From a virus, in the IMG/VR virus record IMGVR_UViG_3300029266_000978, positions 1-54,410 of that record: DNA of 54,410 nucleotides; one strand, given 5' to 3'. Position numbers and translations under genes: made by a program. This document shows, in pieces, positions 1-9,918 of the stretch. Below the pieces are notes generated by a model. That model did no database searches, had not been told where the DNA came from, and saw nothing but the letters and a program-made list of their open reading frames with translations. Position 1 is the first letter of the stretch; the number at the start of each line of letters is the position of its first letter.

Positions 1-1
1 A

Positions 2-3000
2 TCATCTATTCCAACACTTGGAATAATAGACACAACTAATAACGCTAAATTTGTTGCTTATGTTAGAGATTCTGATGCTACTATAGGCACGGAAACAAAC
101 CACCCATTAACTATAAATACTAACAATTCAGAAAGAATGCGAATCCTTTCTAACGGTATGATTGGTGTTGGAACGACTAGTCCTACTACAAGATTAACAA
201 TCAATGGAGACCATAGTGGTAATTTAGCTGCTAGAATGAATATTTATTACCCAGGATCACAAGCTGATAGAAACGCTTATTTAGACATGTGGGCTTCAGA
301 GCCAGGCGTTAGCTATAATGGTTCTGGAATAGGTAGTAATATTCTTGGAACACCATATTATGGTAAAAAGACATCCGTACAAGGAATGGCTTACATTAGA
401 TTTCTTAGTGGTACTATTGGGCTTTGGACGGGTACAGTAGCGAATACAGTTGCTACTGAAAGAATAAATATTAGTGATCAAGGATCTATAAAGTTTAATG
501 CTTACTCAGGTACCGCTAAAACAGGTACTCCAACATACGTATTAGGTACGGACGCATCAGGTAATGTTGTTAAAGTATTAGGTGGTAATATACCAGGCGG
601 TGGTGGTACAGTTACTGGAACAGGTGCTGCTACAAGAGTCGCTTTTTGGAGTGGAACTTCTTCTTTAAGTTCAGATTCTAATTTATACTGGGACAATACA
701 AATGATAGATTAGGTATTGGAGGTGGTACGCCTATAGATAGACTGCAAGTTTATGGTGGTAATAATACAGGTATAACAATTTCTTCTAGCGGTTATGTTG
801 CTAACGCAGGTTCTATGCTAAGGTTTAGAAATGGTAATTCAGAAGAACTTGCGGGAATAAAAGGTTCTTTTGAGCAATCAAATCAAGGGAATTACGGAAA
901 TTTAACATTTCTTACTAGAACAACAGATGCTTTAGGTCTTGAAGAAAAAATGCGTATCACCTCAGGTGGTAATGTTGGTATCGGAACGACTAGTCCTAGT
1001 AGTAAATTACAATTAAAAGGTGATTCAACATATTTAGAGGTTAGAGCAGCTGATAATAGTCAAGCGGTGCAATTAGGTACGGATGGCTCAGGAGACGGTT
1101 TACTTCAACTATATAGCGACGCGGGTGCTGTAAAGATTAAACTATATGGTGAAGCGGCTAGTCCTAGTTTTATTAATGCTGGTAATTTCGGTATTGGGAC
1201 AACTGCTCCTACTCAAAAATTACACGTTGTAGGTAATGTTTTCTTAAGTGCTAATAATGCGTATATAGCAAGCTACGATAATACTACCAATTATCAAGGT
1301 ACTATGAGATGGGCAGGTTTGCAACTGGGAAACAATGGAGCAAATAGAATAGTAGCAGGTAGAACAAACGCAGGAGGTTCATTTCAGTTTTGGACTAATA
1401 ATACTAATGACGCTTCTGATTACACAGTAACTCCAAACGGTGTAATGACTATGTCTATGCTTAATACAGGTAACGTTGGTATTGGGACAACTGCTCCTGC
1501 TGAAAAACTAGTAGTTGTTGGTAACTCAATTACACTTAGCAAAACTAGAGGTCTAGGAACAAACTATGCTACATCAGAAGGATGGGTTGCAAGTTCGGTT
1601 GGCACTTTTACTAGTCAGACTGGTTACTTTACTGGTAGTTTTAATACTATTGGTGGTAGTGCAGAAAACAAAATAGAATATGATATTGGACCATTTGGTT
1701 CAAGAGAACTTGTTTGGATGACAGTACCTGAAACTATCAGCAATGATGATGGTGGTTGGAATAAATCAATGACTGGATTTAATAATTCCGCTAATAACGG
1801 AATGATGTCTGTTGTTTACATGAGAAGAGATGCAGGTACTCCAGCTGGTAATTTTTATCATGGTTGTAGTGGTAGTAATACTTTAAATTTAGATGGATCA
1901 GTAAACGGTAATCCTTACTTTTGCGCATTTGGAATAAGTGTTCTTCCAGCTGATGTATGGTGTGTTTCTATAGGTATAATATATGCAACTAATGACGCTA
2001 ACACTACAGCTTCTTCTTTAACTGGTACTTATAGATTAGATACTGGTGAAAAAATACATAGTGGAACTACTTACAGACAAAAAAGCTCGTTTGCTAATCA
2101 AGAGCAAAGAGTTTATCATTACTATTCAACAAGTCCTAGTGCGCAATTAGATTTTGCAAGACCAGGGTTTTATATAATAGATGGTTCAGAACCTACGCTA
2201 AGTGAAATAACAGCTGGAGCCGCAGGTGGTAGTGATGTTTTTTGGAGTGCAAATGGTAATAATATATATAATGACAATTCTGGTAACGTTGGTATCGGAA
2301 CGGCTAGTCCTAGTGCTAAGTTAAATGTTGTTGGCACTGCTACATTAAAAGATAGTGCTTCTCAAATTACCGTAAATAATGCTGCATATACAGAAATGCA
2401 ATATGGGTCTTCAAATTATTTTAGAACTGACGGAAGCCAAGCTATAATTAACGGCCCTATTATTACTTTTAAAATAGGGGCAATAGAAAAAATGCGTGTT
2501 AATTCTAATGGTAACGTTGGTATTGGAACGACTAGTCCACAACAAAAACTTCACGCAGACGGAAATACTCAGTTAGGTAGAAATGGAAATAACACTGCAG
2601 GCGATCCACAAAAAACTATAATATCTGGCCAAGGAATAGAAGATGTATCTACTGGTAATTTTTACGGTTCTTATGGATTTTTAGAATTAAGTTCAAACAC
2701 TAATTACACAGGAAGCGCAAGGAGATTTGCAATAACAAATGGGCTTCTAGCAAACAAATTTGCTATAATCCGAAGCGATAGTGGTATGGCTACCATGCAA
2801 CTTGGCGTTGCTGGCGCGGTACCTACTGGAGCTACAGCTGATTTTGTTATTGATAATTCAGGTAAGATTGGTATTGGAACGACTACTCCTAATGATAAAT
2901 TAAATATACATAGTCCCACGGCTAGTGCTAATTTAGGTTTAAAAATTACTAGAGGCTCACAAACACACGGATTAAGATTAGGTGTTAATGACTCACACGC

Positions 3001-6000
3001 TTTTTTATGGACAACAGAAAATCAAGATTTAGTATTTGCTACAAATGACTCACAAAGAGTAGTAATACAAGCTGGCGGTAACGTCGGTATTGGAACAACT
3101 ACTCCTGCCAATAAGCTTACAGTTAATGGTACTATAGAGTTAACCACGGTGGGAAATGCTGTTGCTTTTGCAACGTCAGGAGCAGCGGCTTCAAATGGAA
3201 TTAAAACAGTAAATAGTTTTGAAACTGTTATATATAATGGTAGAGGGTCTGCAGGATTTGCAGTTGTTGGAAATTCTGATATTAGATTAGGTTTTGGAAC
3301 AGCGTATACAGCTGCTCAAACTACACTAACGCTAAAGCCCACTCAAGACGCAACTTTTGCAGGTAATGTTGAAACTAATAAAAATATATTTCAAGACATA
3401 GGAAGTAGAGGTGGATATATAATGAGACCTTGGGGAGCCGATTACTTAAACTCTACTGTAGACGTTCACACAGGGGCTATAAAAATAATATTGCCTACTA
3501 CTGGTAATATGGACGATATGCTAAAGTTCACTGTAGATATTTATCAATATCGAAACGGTGAATCTACAAGTGTTGATGTAGCTGGATATATATATCAAGC
3601 ACCTGGTAATAACACTTGGATAAATTGTACAACTATTGTAAACGCTAAAACTGCAGGAGAAAACTATACGGTTAGATATGGTGATGATGGAACCAATCAT
3701 TGCGTATGGATTGGCGAGCTTAACTCAACTTGGAATCACCCACAAGTAATTGTAAGAGATTTCTATGGAGGGTTTTTAACAGATACAAATGCATACTTAT
3801 TAGAATGGGATATTGAGTTTGAGGCAACAGCTTTTGAAGATGTTAATGTAACTCAATCAAATAACTTTCCTATGTCTTCAGGTGGAGTTAGTGGAGCTTT
3901 CTTACCACTAGCTGGTGGAACAATGACTGGCGCTACTTTACATGGAGATAATGTATTATCAAGGTATGGAACCGGCAACGATTTTTCCATTTATCATAAT
4001 GGAACTGATGGATATTTACAAAACGAAACAGGAAATTTAATCATACCAAACGGAAACGTTGGTATTGGAACATCAGCACCTAGTGAATTAGTTAATATAT
4101 TAAAAAACAATTCTGGTGGTGGGGCAAACGGACAAACTTCAATTAAAATTGGGGGGGCTACTAATTATCCTAGTTTAGAATTTGGAATTATTAATAGCTA
4201 CGATGGGATGATTAGAACTTATGGTAATGACTTAGCTATATATGCAGGTCATTGGAGAACTATAGGTGCTGTAGCAAGTGAAGATCATCAAATAAAATGG
4301 CATACTAGTAAAAATGGATCTGCTGACTGGTCAACTCCTAAAATGTACTTAGATCATAATGGGAATCTTGGTATTGGTACGACTAGTCCTGTGTCTACGT
4401 GGTTAAGCGGTTTTGATCCAGCTACAGGAAACGGTACTTTTAAATTAACTTCGGAAGGTTGGATAGTAACTCCTTATAGAACTGGTTTAGCAGGGTATTT
4501 TCCTGGGCAAGGAGCAAGACCTATAGTATGGGCTGATAGTGCTGGTACAAATATTCAGTCTTGGGACAACGGTGCAACAGATGGAGTTAGTATAAGATCT
4601 TCAAATAAATCAGTTAGACTTTTTGTAAGAGAAGATGGTAACGTTGGTATTGGGACAACTAGTCCTTCATCTAAATTAGAAATTTCGGGATTTCCTACTG
4701 CACAAGGATTAAGATTAAATTACGGTAATTCTTCAGGTACTGTTGAAGCTATAAACTTTCAAGCTAACGGTGGAGCAAATGGTGTAATTGGTATGCAAAT
4801 GGTAAGCTCCAATGTAGGTGATTTATGGTTAGGCGGGTCAGCAGGAAGAACATTAACTTTATATAGAAACGGAACCGTTGGTATTGGAACGTCTACTCCT
4901 GCTACAATATTACATGTAGCTGCCGCGAATGCTGTATTAAGAATTGAAGCTACAACAAATGGCCAGAACTGTAGTACATGGTATAAAGCAAATGGAGATA
5001 ATCAATGGGAAACTGGTTGTAATATAGGTGCTGGTACAGATTATCAAATTTATGATCGTCTTAACAGTGCTTCAAGAATGGTTGTTGGCCATAATGGTAA
5101 TGTAACAGTTCCTGGTAAAATAGGTATTGGAACAACTAATCCTGCAGTTGCGTTAGCGGTTGAAGGCCATATAAGATCTATCAATGATAATAGTGGTGAT
5201 TTTCTTGACATATTTTGTGATGGTGATGGAACAGGTAATTCTATTATTAAAACCAGCGCAAATCAGTTAATGCTTATACCACAAACTGGTGTTCTAAACG
5301 TTCAAGGAGAGAATTATGGCTCAGGTACTAATGCTAAAATAGAAATTTTTAATGCTCTTAATGCTGCTGTTAAAGTTAGCTTAAACAGCTCTGGTGATTC
5401 TTATCTTAACGGTGGTGATGTTGGTATTGGGATAACTAATCCTAGTTCTAAATTAGAGGTAGCGGGTTACATAAAAACTAGTGACGGAAACAAAGGAGCT
5501 GCGGCATACACCTTTACAACGGCCGCAAACACGGGAATGTTTAGAGATGGCGGTGCTTTAGCTTTTACAGTTGGAGGAACACAAACCGTATCTATAAACG
5601 CAGGTACAATGGGCGTTGCAGGTAGCCTTATTGTTGGAACAACAGCTTCCATTCCATCAGGAGTTAAATTTAAAGTAGATGGAGTTTCGCTAATTGAAGA
5701 CAGTCCTGGTGTTGCAGATTTTTATTTAGGAAGCTATGCAGGTACTAATCACTTCAGATTCCATACAAACAATTCAGATACTTATTTTGATATGAATTGT
5801 GGTAATTTATATTGGAGAGACGGAGGTTCTACTAGATATACTTTCTTCCCTTCAACTGCTAACATGACTGTTAATGGTACAATAACCCAGAACTCAGATA
5901 TAAGAGTTAAGGAAAATATAATTGAAATAGGTGATTGTATTAGTAAAGTTCAAGCCATGAGAGGTGTTTACTATAATAGAACTGATTTTAACACAGAGGC

Positions 6001-6193
6001 TACTAAAGTTGGTGTTATAGCACAAGAAGTTGAAGCTGTTTTACCAGAGCTTATAGTAGAATCACCTGAAGACGGACTTAAGTCTGTGGCTTACTCAGAA
6101 CTAACAGCTGTGTTAATAAATGCAATAAAAGAACAACAAGAAATTATAGAAGATTTAAAAACAAGAGTAAAACAATTAGAAATTAATAATTAA
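2..6193 (+). CDS. Giant tail fibre with S74 intramolecular chaperone (5' truncated)
   Basis: Virion receptor-binding fibre. The frame is open to the window edge, so the true start lies upstream; ATG 137 is internal, sitting in an ERMRI motif that precedes a repeat. About 15 copies of a [10 protein letters not shown]-type motif, often followed by a SKL/KLxVxG strand, recur from about 160 to 5415 and separate variable beta-rich segments. The C-terminus carries a Peptidase_S74 / intramolecular chaperone domain: [10 protein letters not shown] with the likely catalytic Ser codon at 5894 and Lys at 5909, then [15 protein letters not shown]-like sequence and a terminal coiled coil. In this family the chaperone trimerises the fibre and then cuts itself off. 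The sugar or protein target cannot be read from sequence. Confidence 0.9.
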   Translation, partial: SSIPTLGIIDTTNNAKFVAYVRDSDATIGTETNHPLTINTNNSERMRILSNGMIGVGTTSPTTRLTINGDHSGNLAARMNIYYPGSQADRNAYLDMWASEPGVSYNGSGIGSNILGTPYYGKKTSVQGMAYIRFLSGTIGLWTGTVANTVATERINISDQGSIKFNAYSGTAKTGTPTYVLGTDASGNVVKVLGGNIPGGGGTVTGTGAATRVAFWSGTSSLSSDSNLYWDNTNDRLGIGGGTPIDRLQVYGGNNTGITISSSGYVANAGSMLRFRNGNSEELAGIKGSFEQSNQGNYGNLTFLTRTTDALGLEEKMRITSGGNVGIGTTSPSSKLQLKGDSTYLEVRAADNSQAVQLGTDGSGDGLLQLYSDAGAVKIKLYGEAASPSFINAGNFGIGTTAPTQKLHVVGNVFLSANNAYIASYDNTTNYQGTMRWAGLQLGNNGANRIVAGRTNAGGSFQFWTNNTNDASDYTVTPNGVMTMSMLNTGNVGIGTTAPAEKLVVVGNSITLSKTRGLGTNYATSEGWVASSVGTFTSQTGYFTGSFNTIGGSAENKIEYDIGPFGSRELVWMTVPETISNDDGGWNKSMTGFNNSANNGMMSVVYMRRDAGTPAGNFYHGCSGSNTLNLDGSVNGNPYFCAFGISVLPADVWCVSIGIIYATNDANTTASSLTGTYRLDTGEKIHSGTTYRQKSSFANQEQRVYHYYSTSPSAQLDFARPGFYIIDGSEPTLSEITAGAAGGSDVFWSANGNNIYNDNSGNVGIGTASPSAKLNVVGTATLKDSASQITVNNAAYTEMQYGSSNYFRTDGSQAIINGPIITFKIGAIEKMRVNSNGNVGIGTTSPQQKLHADGNTQLGRNGNNTAGDPQKTIISGQGIEDVSTGNFYGSYGFLELSSNTNYTGSARRFAITNGLLANKFAIIRSDSGMATMQLGVAGAVPTGATADFVIDNSGKIGIGTTTPNDKLNIHSPTASANLGLKITRGSQTHGLRLGVNDSHAFLWTTENQDLVFATNDSQRVVIQAGGNVGIGTTTPANKLTVNGTIELTTVGNAVAFATSGAAASNGIKTVNSFETVIYNGRGSAGFAVVGNSDIRLGFGTAYTAAQTTLTLKPTQDATFAGNVETNKNIFQDIGSRGGYIMRPWGADYLNSTVDVHTGAIKIILPTTGNMDDMLKFTVDIYQYRNGESTSVDVAGYIYQAPGNNTWINCTTIVNAKTAGENYTVRYGDDGTNHCVWIGELNSTWNHPQVIVRDFYGGFLTDTNAYLLEWDIEFEATAFEDVNVTQSNNFPMSSGGVSGAFLPLAGGTMTGATLHGDNVLSRYGTGNDFSIYHNGTDGYLQNETGNLIIPNGNVGIGTSAPSELVNILKNNSGGGANGQTSIKIGGATNYPSLEFGIINSYDGMIRTYGNDLAIYAGHWRTIGAVASEDHQIKWHTSKNGSADWSTPKMYLDHNGNLGIGTTSPVSTWLSGFDPATGNGTFKLTSEGWIVTPYRTGLAGYFPGQGARPIVWADSAGTNIQSWDNGATDGVSIRSSNKSVRLFVREDGNVGIGTTSPSSKLEISGFPTAQGLRLNYGNSSGTVEAINFQANGGANGVIGMQMVSSNVGDLWLGGSAGRTLTLYRNGTVGIGTSTPATILHVAAANAVLRIEATTNGQNCSTWYKANGDNQWETGCNIGAGTDYQIYDRLNSASRMVVGHNGNVTVPGKIGIGTTNPAVALAVEGHIRSINDNSGDFLDIFCDGDGTGNSIIKTSANQLMLIPQTGVLNVQGENYGSGTNAKIEIFNALNAAVKVSLNSSGDSYLNGGDVGIGITNPSSKLEVAGYIKTSDGNKGAAAYTFTTAANTGMFRDGGALAFTVGGTQTVSINAGTMGVAGSLIVGTTASIPSGVKFKVDGVSLIEDSPGVADFYLGSYAGTNHFRFHTNNSDTYFDMNCGNLYWRDGGSTRYTFFPSTANMTVNGTITQNSDIRVKENIIEIGDCISKVQAMRGVYYNRTDFNTEATKVGVIAQEVEAVLPELIVESPEDGLKSVAYSELTAVLINAIKEQQEIIEDLKTRVKQLEINN
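160..5440 (+). repeat. Dispersed [10 protein letters not shown]-coding repeats in tail fibre
   Basis: About 15 near-repeats of a 24-30 base unit (core GTTGGTATTGGAACGACTAG) lie near 160, 715, 970, 1190, 1480, 2285, 2510, 2865, 3080, 4055, 4360, 4640, 4870, 5120 and 5415. Several are nearly identical in DNA as well as protein, while the segments between them differ. The units are too far apart and the spacers too long and coding for a CRISPR array. They could act as homology for swapping or deleting fibre segments. Confidence 0.85.
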
Positions 6194-6203
6194 ACAAAAA
6201 CAA

Positions 6204-6578
6204 ATGGCAATTACTTACAAATGGGATATCCCACAAATGAACGCTCACATCCAAGCAGAGGGTGAAGACAATGTAATCTACACAGTACACTGGAGATACA
6301 CCGGCTCTGAAAAATCAGAAGGTAAAGATTATTCCTCAACACAAATTGGAACACAAAGTTATACTTATACATCTGGAGACCCTTTTGTACCTTATGCAGA
6401 TACTGAAGCTTTTGAAGCTATAGTTATTGGATGGTTAGAAGGATCATTAGATGTAGATGCAATGAAAGCTAGCATAGCTGCAACCATAGCGATTGAGATA
6501 GCTCCAGTAAACGAAGACTTGTATTTTACATGGATGAATCCAACTCCTCCGGTGCCACCACTTAATGACGAGGAATAA
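6204..6578 (+). CDS. Small tail-fibre-associated protein, conserved in marine phages
   Basis: 124 residues, starting 10 bases after the fibre stop. It opens with MAITYKWDIPQMNAHIQAEG and continues with VIYTVHWRYTGSE, a pattern I recall from small proteins next to fibre genes in cyanophages and other marine phages. A short alpha/beta domain is followed by an acidic, Pro-rich tail (PTPPVPPLNDEE). There is no signal peptide or membrane segment. Position suggests a fibre accessory or assembly factor; that is inference and the molecular role is unknown. Confidence 0.55.
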   Translation: MAITYKWDIPQMNAHIQAEGEDNVIYTVHWRYTGSEKSEGKDYSSTQIGTQSYTYTSGDPFVPYADTEAFEAIVIGWLEGSLDVDAMKASIAATIAIEIAPVNEDLYFTWMNPTPPVPPLNDEE

Positions 6579-6579
6579 C

Positions 6580-6599
6580 ACGTAATAATAAAACCATAA
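6580..6599 (+). promoter_or_regulatory. Repeated intergenic element, copy 1
   Basis: ACGTAATAATAAAACCATAA directly follows the stop of the 124-residue gene. The same 20-mer with one change (C to T) occurs at 32983-33002, again just after a stop codon and before a new gene group. This could be a late promoter or a leader/processing element. It does not match a clear sigma-70 or Bacteroidetes -33/-7 pattern. Confidence 0.35.
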
Positions 6600-6601
6600 C
6601 C

Positions 6602-6617
6602 TGCTCGGGGTAGAGCA
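6602..6617 (+). other. Short intergenic hairpin
   Basis: TGCTC pairs with GAGCA around the loop GGGGTA. The stem is only five base pairs and has no following T run, so it is a weak candidate for an RNA structure in the leader of the next gene rather than a terminator. Confidence 0.25.
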
Positions 6618-6632
6618 AACCTAATGTCAAAT

Positions 6633-6648
6633 TAAACCAAAACCAAAT
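6633..6648 (+). promoter_or_regulatory. Shared gene-leader motif, copy 1
   Basis: TAAACCAAAACCAAAT runs into the ATG of the next gene (6647). The identical 16-mer is found on the minus strand at 51703-51718, just upstream of the ERF annealing gene. With no Shine-Dalgarno sequence present, it may be a translation-initiation leader used in both arms of the genome. Confidence 0.35.
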
Positions 6649-6937
6649 GACACTATTTTACCAGACTAATTCGTGGGGTAGTCAGCCACAACCAACTGAG
6701 GACAGAACAAGTCTTTGGAAACACATTGCTAATAAAAAGAATTGGCGTATTGTGGAATTAATAAACGGTTACTTTCAAACAGAATATCAAGATGAAAACG
6801 ATTTTGATAGATGGCATGATGTAACTAGGAGGGAAGATCTTAAAGATGCTGAAGAAGCAATAGATCAAACTGTTAAGCATTACGCAAAAAAAGTCGAATT
6901 TCTTAACGGGCCAAAAGTAGTAAAAACATTTAAATAA
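6647..6937 (+). CDS. Hypothetical protein, 96 residues
   Basis: Not recognised. It is soluble and charged. The N-terminal half contains SLWKHIANKKNWRIVELINGYFQTEYQ, and a helical stretch with DVTRREDLKDAEEAIDQTVKHY follows. It begins at the shared AACCAAATG leader and lies just upstream of groEL, so it may be co-transcribed with the chaperonin genes. The reading frame and lack of overlap support it as a real gene; no function can be assigned. Confidence 0.6.
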   Translation: MTLFYQTNSWGSQPQPTEDRTSLWKHIANKKNWRIVELINGYFQTEYQDENDFDRWHDVTRREDLKDAEEAIDQTVKHYAKKVEFLNGPKVVKTFK

Positions 6938-6961
6938 AATAATCAAATTAAATCTAATTAA

Positions 6962-8515
6962 ATGCAATATAATAATCCTAGTGAGATAGTTAAAACTCTT
7001 ACATTCGGAAAAGAAGCGAATGACCAAATAATAGCAGGTGTCGAAAAGTTAGCAAACGCAGTAAAGTCCACATTAGGGGCTTCAGGAAAATGCGTAATTT
7101 ACGAAGACTCTGCAGGAAAACCGGTAATTACAAAAGACGGAGTAACCGTTGCAGAAAGCGTAGTCTTATTACATCCGGTTGAGAATATAGGAGCGACCCT
7201 TATAAAGCAAGCAGCAAGAAACACTGTAAGAGAAGCAGGTGACGGTACAACAACATCTACCGTCCTTGCTAACTCTTTATTAAAGATTACAAACAAACAT
7301 TTAGATGAAGAAAAAGTTAGAGAACTTAAAGCAGGCATTATTAGCGGTGCTGACAAAGTTAAAATATATCTTGATAAAACCAGTACTGTTGTTAAAGGCG
7401 CGATGTTACAAAACGTCGCTATCATTAGCTGCAATAACGATAAAGAACTTGGAACCAAAATTGGCCAAGCTTATGAGCAAGTTGGAAAGAATGGAGTTGT
7501 ATTAATGGAAGAATCCGAAACGAATGAAACTTATGTTGATTTTGTTGAGGGTGTACAATTTGATAGTGGATTAAAGTCTACTCATTTAATAACAGACAAA
7601 GACAAGCATACAGCTGTTTTAGACAACCCTTACGTACTTATTGTTTCTTCTCCTATTCCTAATATAAGAAAGATACAAAGTATCTTAGAACACGTTATAA
7701 AGGAAAAAAGAAGTTTACTTATAGTTGCAGATATGGAACAACAACCATATGCTACATTATTATCAAATAAGGTAAAAGGAAATATAAAAGTAAACATTGT
7801 AGATGTACCAGGTTTTGGATTAACAAGACAAGATACTATGGATGATTTAGCTATTCTTACCGGAGCCATTATAATGAACGAAGAATTAGGTGATGATTTA
7901 GATTTAATTAATCCTGAGGTATTAGGTAGCGTTAAGAAATCTGTTACAGATGAAAAGTCTACAGTATTACAAATTGAAGCTTCTGATGATGTTACTGAAC
8001 GAATAGCTGAAGTAACTAAAAGTATAGAGAATGAAAATAATCCATTCTTTAAAAAGAAATTAGAACAACGCTTATCAATGCTATCTGGACAAGTTGGCAT
8101 TATATATGTAGGAGCTGATACAGAAATAGAATTAAAAGAAAAGAAAGATAGAGTAGAGGATGCAATTCATGCAACCAAAGCGGCTTACAAAGAAGGTATT
8201 GTTGCAGGAGGTGGAGTTGCTTTATTAAATGCTGCCATGTCTATTAAGCCAAAAAACAAAGGAGAAGAGATTCTTTTGGAATCAATTAAATCACCTTATT
8301 ATACTATTTTAGATAATGCGGGTATTGTTGAGATTAAAAAACAAACCATAAAGAATAGGGGTATTGATGTTAAGACTGGCAAAGAAGTTAATATGATTAA
8401 AGCCGGTATTATAGATCCAGTGTTAGTTACTAAGTCTGCTCTTAAAAATGCAGTAAGTGTAGTAACAACTATTGTATCTGCCGATTGTGTAATTAGTAAT
8501 AAAAGATTAGCATAA
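6962..8515 (+). CDS. groL: Phage GroEL-like chaperonin (Cpn60)
   Basis: ATP-driven folding chamber, probably for phage capsid or fibre proteins. At 517 residues it is slightly shorter than E. coli GroEL (548). Equatorial ATP-site motifs are intact: KDGVTVA with D59 (GroEL Asp52), GDGTTT at 93-98 with D94 (Asp87), and D400 in DRVEDAIHAT (Asp398). GIVAGGGVALL at 412-422 and the C-terminal GIIDPVLVTKSALKNAVSVV segment are present. The usual Gly-Gly-Met tail is missing; the protein ends in NKRLA. Its stop overlaps the groES start (TAATG), indicating translational coupling. Confidence 0.95.
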   Translation: MQYNNPSEIVKTLTFGKEANDQIIAGVEKLANAVKSTLGASGKCVIYEDSAGKPVITKDGVTVAESVVLLHPVENIGATLIKQAARNTVREAGDGTTTSTVLANSLLKITNKHLDEEKVRELKAGIISGADKVKIYLDKTSTVVKGAMLQNVAIISCNNDKELGTKIGQAYEQVGKNGVVLMEESETNETYVDFVEGVQFDSGLKSTHLITDKDKHTAVLDNPYVLIVSSPIPNIRKIQSILEHVIKEKRSLLIVADMEQQPYATLLSNKVKGNIKVNIVDVPGFGLTRQDTMDDLAILTGAIIMNEELGDDLDLINPEVLGSVKKSVTDEKSTVLQIEASDDVTERIAEVTKSIENENNPFFKKKLEQRLSMLSGQVGIIYVGADTEIELKEKKDRVEDAIHATKAAYKEGIVAGGGVALLNAAMSIKPKNKGEEILLESIKSPYYTILDNAGIVEIKKQTIKNRGIDVKTGKEVNMIKAGIIDPVLVTKSALKNAVSVVTTIVSADCVISNKRLA

Positions 8516-8772
8516 TGCAAGCAATCAATTATTTTTTAATTATAGAAAAGATCAAAGAAGCTCCGAAGAAAGTAGGAGGTATTGAATTGACAGAAAAGCA
8601 AGATAGCGACGTTAGATATTTAAAAGCTAATGTAATTAGTGTAGGAGATAAGATTGAAGGCATTAAACCCGGTGCTTCTATAAGGTACGATAAACACGCA
8701 GGTCACGGAATAGAATGGAATGACAAGCTTTATTATGTTATTAAAGTTAGCGATGTAGTTATTGTAGAATGA
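8515..8772 (+). CDS. groS: GroES-like co-chaperonin
   Basis: 85 residues, the lid partner of the adjacent GroEL. The beta-strand start (NYFLIIEKIKEA), mobile loop with GGIELTEKQ at 21-29 (GroES GGIVLT), VISVGDKI, the IKPGASIRY turn and the ending VSDVVIVE match the GroES pattern. The roof hairpin is shortened compared with the usual 95-97 residues. It starts in a TAATG overlap with groEL and ends in an ATGA overlap with the next gene, so the three are very likely co-translated. Confidence 0.92.
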   Translation: MQAINYFLIIEKIKEAPKKVGGIELTEKQDSDVRYLKANVISVGDKIEGIKPGASIRYDKHAGHGIEWNDKLYYVIKVSDVVIVE

Positions 8773-9209
8773 GGTTAACGCCTACAGATCTAAGAGAAAT
8801 AAATTTATTTAAGTATTACAGGCTTGTCAGACGATGGGCTTGTAAAACTTATAATTTAAAAGATGCAGACTTAGAGCTGTTAGTTTATCTAGACTGCAAA
8901 GAATTTTTTACTCGCAATGATTTTATAAACGGTATATACACATATACCTGGGATAAAAACAGATGGGAAAGATTAAGAAGAAAAGGATGGATCGATGTAT
9001 TTAAAGAACGTAATAGAACTACTTCTAAATATGCGGTATATAAAGTTTCTTTAAAAGGTAAACATTTAATAAGTAGAATATATAGAATATTATTAGCGGA
9101 AGAAGATTTACCTACATCGGCTAGAAGTGTTTTTTATAACAATAAAACATATACAGACAAAGTTTTTAACAAGGCTATTGATGATATGATAAGAGATAAA
9201 GATAGATAA
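8769..9209 (+). CDS. MarR-like winged-helix protein
   Basis: 146 residues, likely DNA-binding. The order resembles a MarR-type winged helix: an N-terminal helix (LFKYYRLVRRWACKTY), LKDADLELLVYLDCKEFFTRNDF, a recognition helix around TWDKNRWERLRRKGWI, a wing with ERNRTTSKYAVYKVS, and a C-terminal helix LKGKHLISRIYRILLAEE. It starts in an ATGA overlap with groES and its TAA shares bases with the next ATG. Position amid late genes suggests late-stage control or a virion-borne regulator. Family assignment is by eye. Confidence 0.6.
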   Translation: MRLTPTDLREINLFKYYRLVRRWACKTYNLKDADLELLVYLDCKEFFTRNDFINGIYTYTWDKNRWERLRRKGWIDVFKERNRTTSKYAVYKVSLKGKHLISRIYRILLAEEDLPTSARSVFYNNKTYTDKVFNKAIDDMIRDKDR

Positions 9210-9589
9210 TGGATTTTAAATTAAAAGATTTTTCAGAACTTGTTGGTATAGACAAAGAAACTTCTACATATAGTACTCCTGTATTTAAAAAAGACTTGGA
9301 TGGAACTATAATGGGTGAAGCTAATAATGATGGAACAATCTTTATTGACAAATCATTAAAAGGTAAAGACAAGACAGAAGCAGTTGAACATGAAAAAGTT
9401 CATTTAGATCAAATGGCTCAAGGTAAACTTCAGTACACTAATGACACTGTTACCTGGAAAAAAGATACGAAATCACCGCCTAGAGTATATAAAAGAGAAG
9501 GTGGAATGTTAATAGACGAAAAAACAGGTGAAAGCGCAGAAGAAGGTGGTGCTTTTGAATGGGAAGACGAAGCATATAATAAAAAATAA
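9209..9589 (+). CDS. Minimal zinc metallopeptidase-like protein (HExxH)
   Basis: 126 residues. HEKVH at 61-65 within VEHEKVHLDQMAQG is a zincin HExxH motif. A downstream WEDEAY at 118-123 fits the EA-type third zinc ligand of gluzincins such as DUF4157-like proteins. No signal peptide or other domain is visible, so the whole protein is roughly a bare catalytic core. It is coupled to the MarR-like gene by a TAATG junction and leads into the basic-protein cluster, which could be its substrates. Activity is inferred from motifs only. Confidence 0.6.
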   Translation: MDFKLKDFSELVGIDKETSTYSTPVFKKDLDGTIMGEANNDGTIFIDKSLKGKDKTEAVEHEKVHLDQMAQGKLQYTNDTVTWKKDTKSPPRVYKREGGMLIDEKTGESAEEGGAFEWEDEAYNKK

Positions 9590-9590
9590 T

Positions 9591-9914
9591 ATGGCAATAA
9601 ACTCACAAATTAAAGCAAGATCCATAACTAGCAAAGCATCAAGTGCTTGTAAAATAAATATGGGATTAGTAAACGGGGAAAACATGATGCGCAATCATTC
9701 CGATCATAAAAATTATGCAGCTTTAACTGCAAAGAAATTTGATATTGGAGGTGGAGACACAACAATAGATAGGGAAATAACAATAGGTACTGGTACAGAA
9801 AGCCCTGAAGACAAAGCTAAACGCGAAGCCGCAGAAAAAGCAGCAGCAGCAGCAGCAGAAGCAGCAAAAGAAAAAAAGAAGCAAGAAGATCAAAAAATAA
9901 CTATAAAAGAATAA
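9591..9914 (+). CDS. Small low-complexity protein, Ala/Lys-rich C-terminus
   Basis: 107 residues from ATG 9591, chosen because it follows the previous stop by one base and has an A-rich leader (AAAAATAAT); an in-frame ATG at 9528 would overlap the upstream gene by 62 bases. The N-terminus (MAINSQIKARSITSKASSACKINMG) weakly echoes the PITSRIKR start of the next gene. A Gly/Asp/Thr segment follows, then a charged helix of EKAAAAAAEAAKEKKKQEDQ type. Function unknown; probably one of the basic virion-associated proteins of this cluster. Confidence 0.6.
   Translation: MAINSQIKARSITSKASSACKINMGLVNGENMMRNHSDHKNYAALTAKKFDIGGGDTTIDREITIGTGTESPEDKAKREAAEKAAAAAAEAAKEKKKQEDQKITIKE
9840..9857 (+). repeat. 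GCA trinucleotide repeat (6 units)
   Basis: Six GCA codons in a row encode the poly-Ala part of the preceding gene's C-terminal helix. Such a tract may vary in length by slippage without breaking the frame. Confidence 0.8.
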
Positions 9915-9918
9915 CTAA

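Noticed and set aside
160-5440. Possible CRISPR-like array
   Set aside because: The repeats code for the fibre motif and are spaced irregularly by hundreds of coding bases.
2-6193. Diversity-generating retroelement variable region in the fibre
   Set aside because: No reverse transcriptase or template repeat is seen, and the fibre lacks a clear C-type lectin end.
7630-8100. 156-residue minus-strand frame inside groEL
   Set aside because: Antisense to a strongly conserved gene, Ser/Ile-rich, no start context; shadow of groEL codons.
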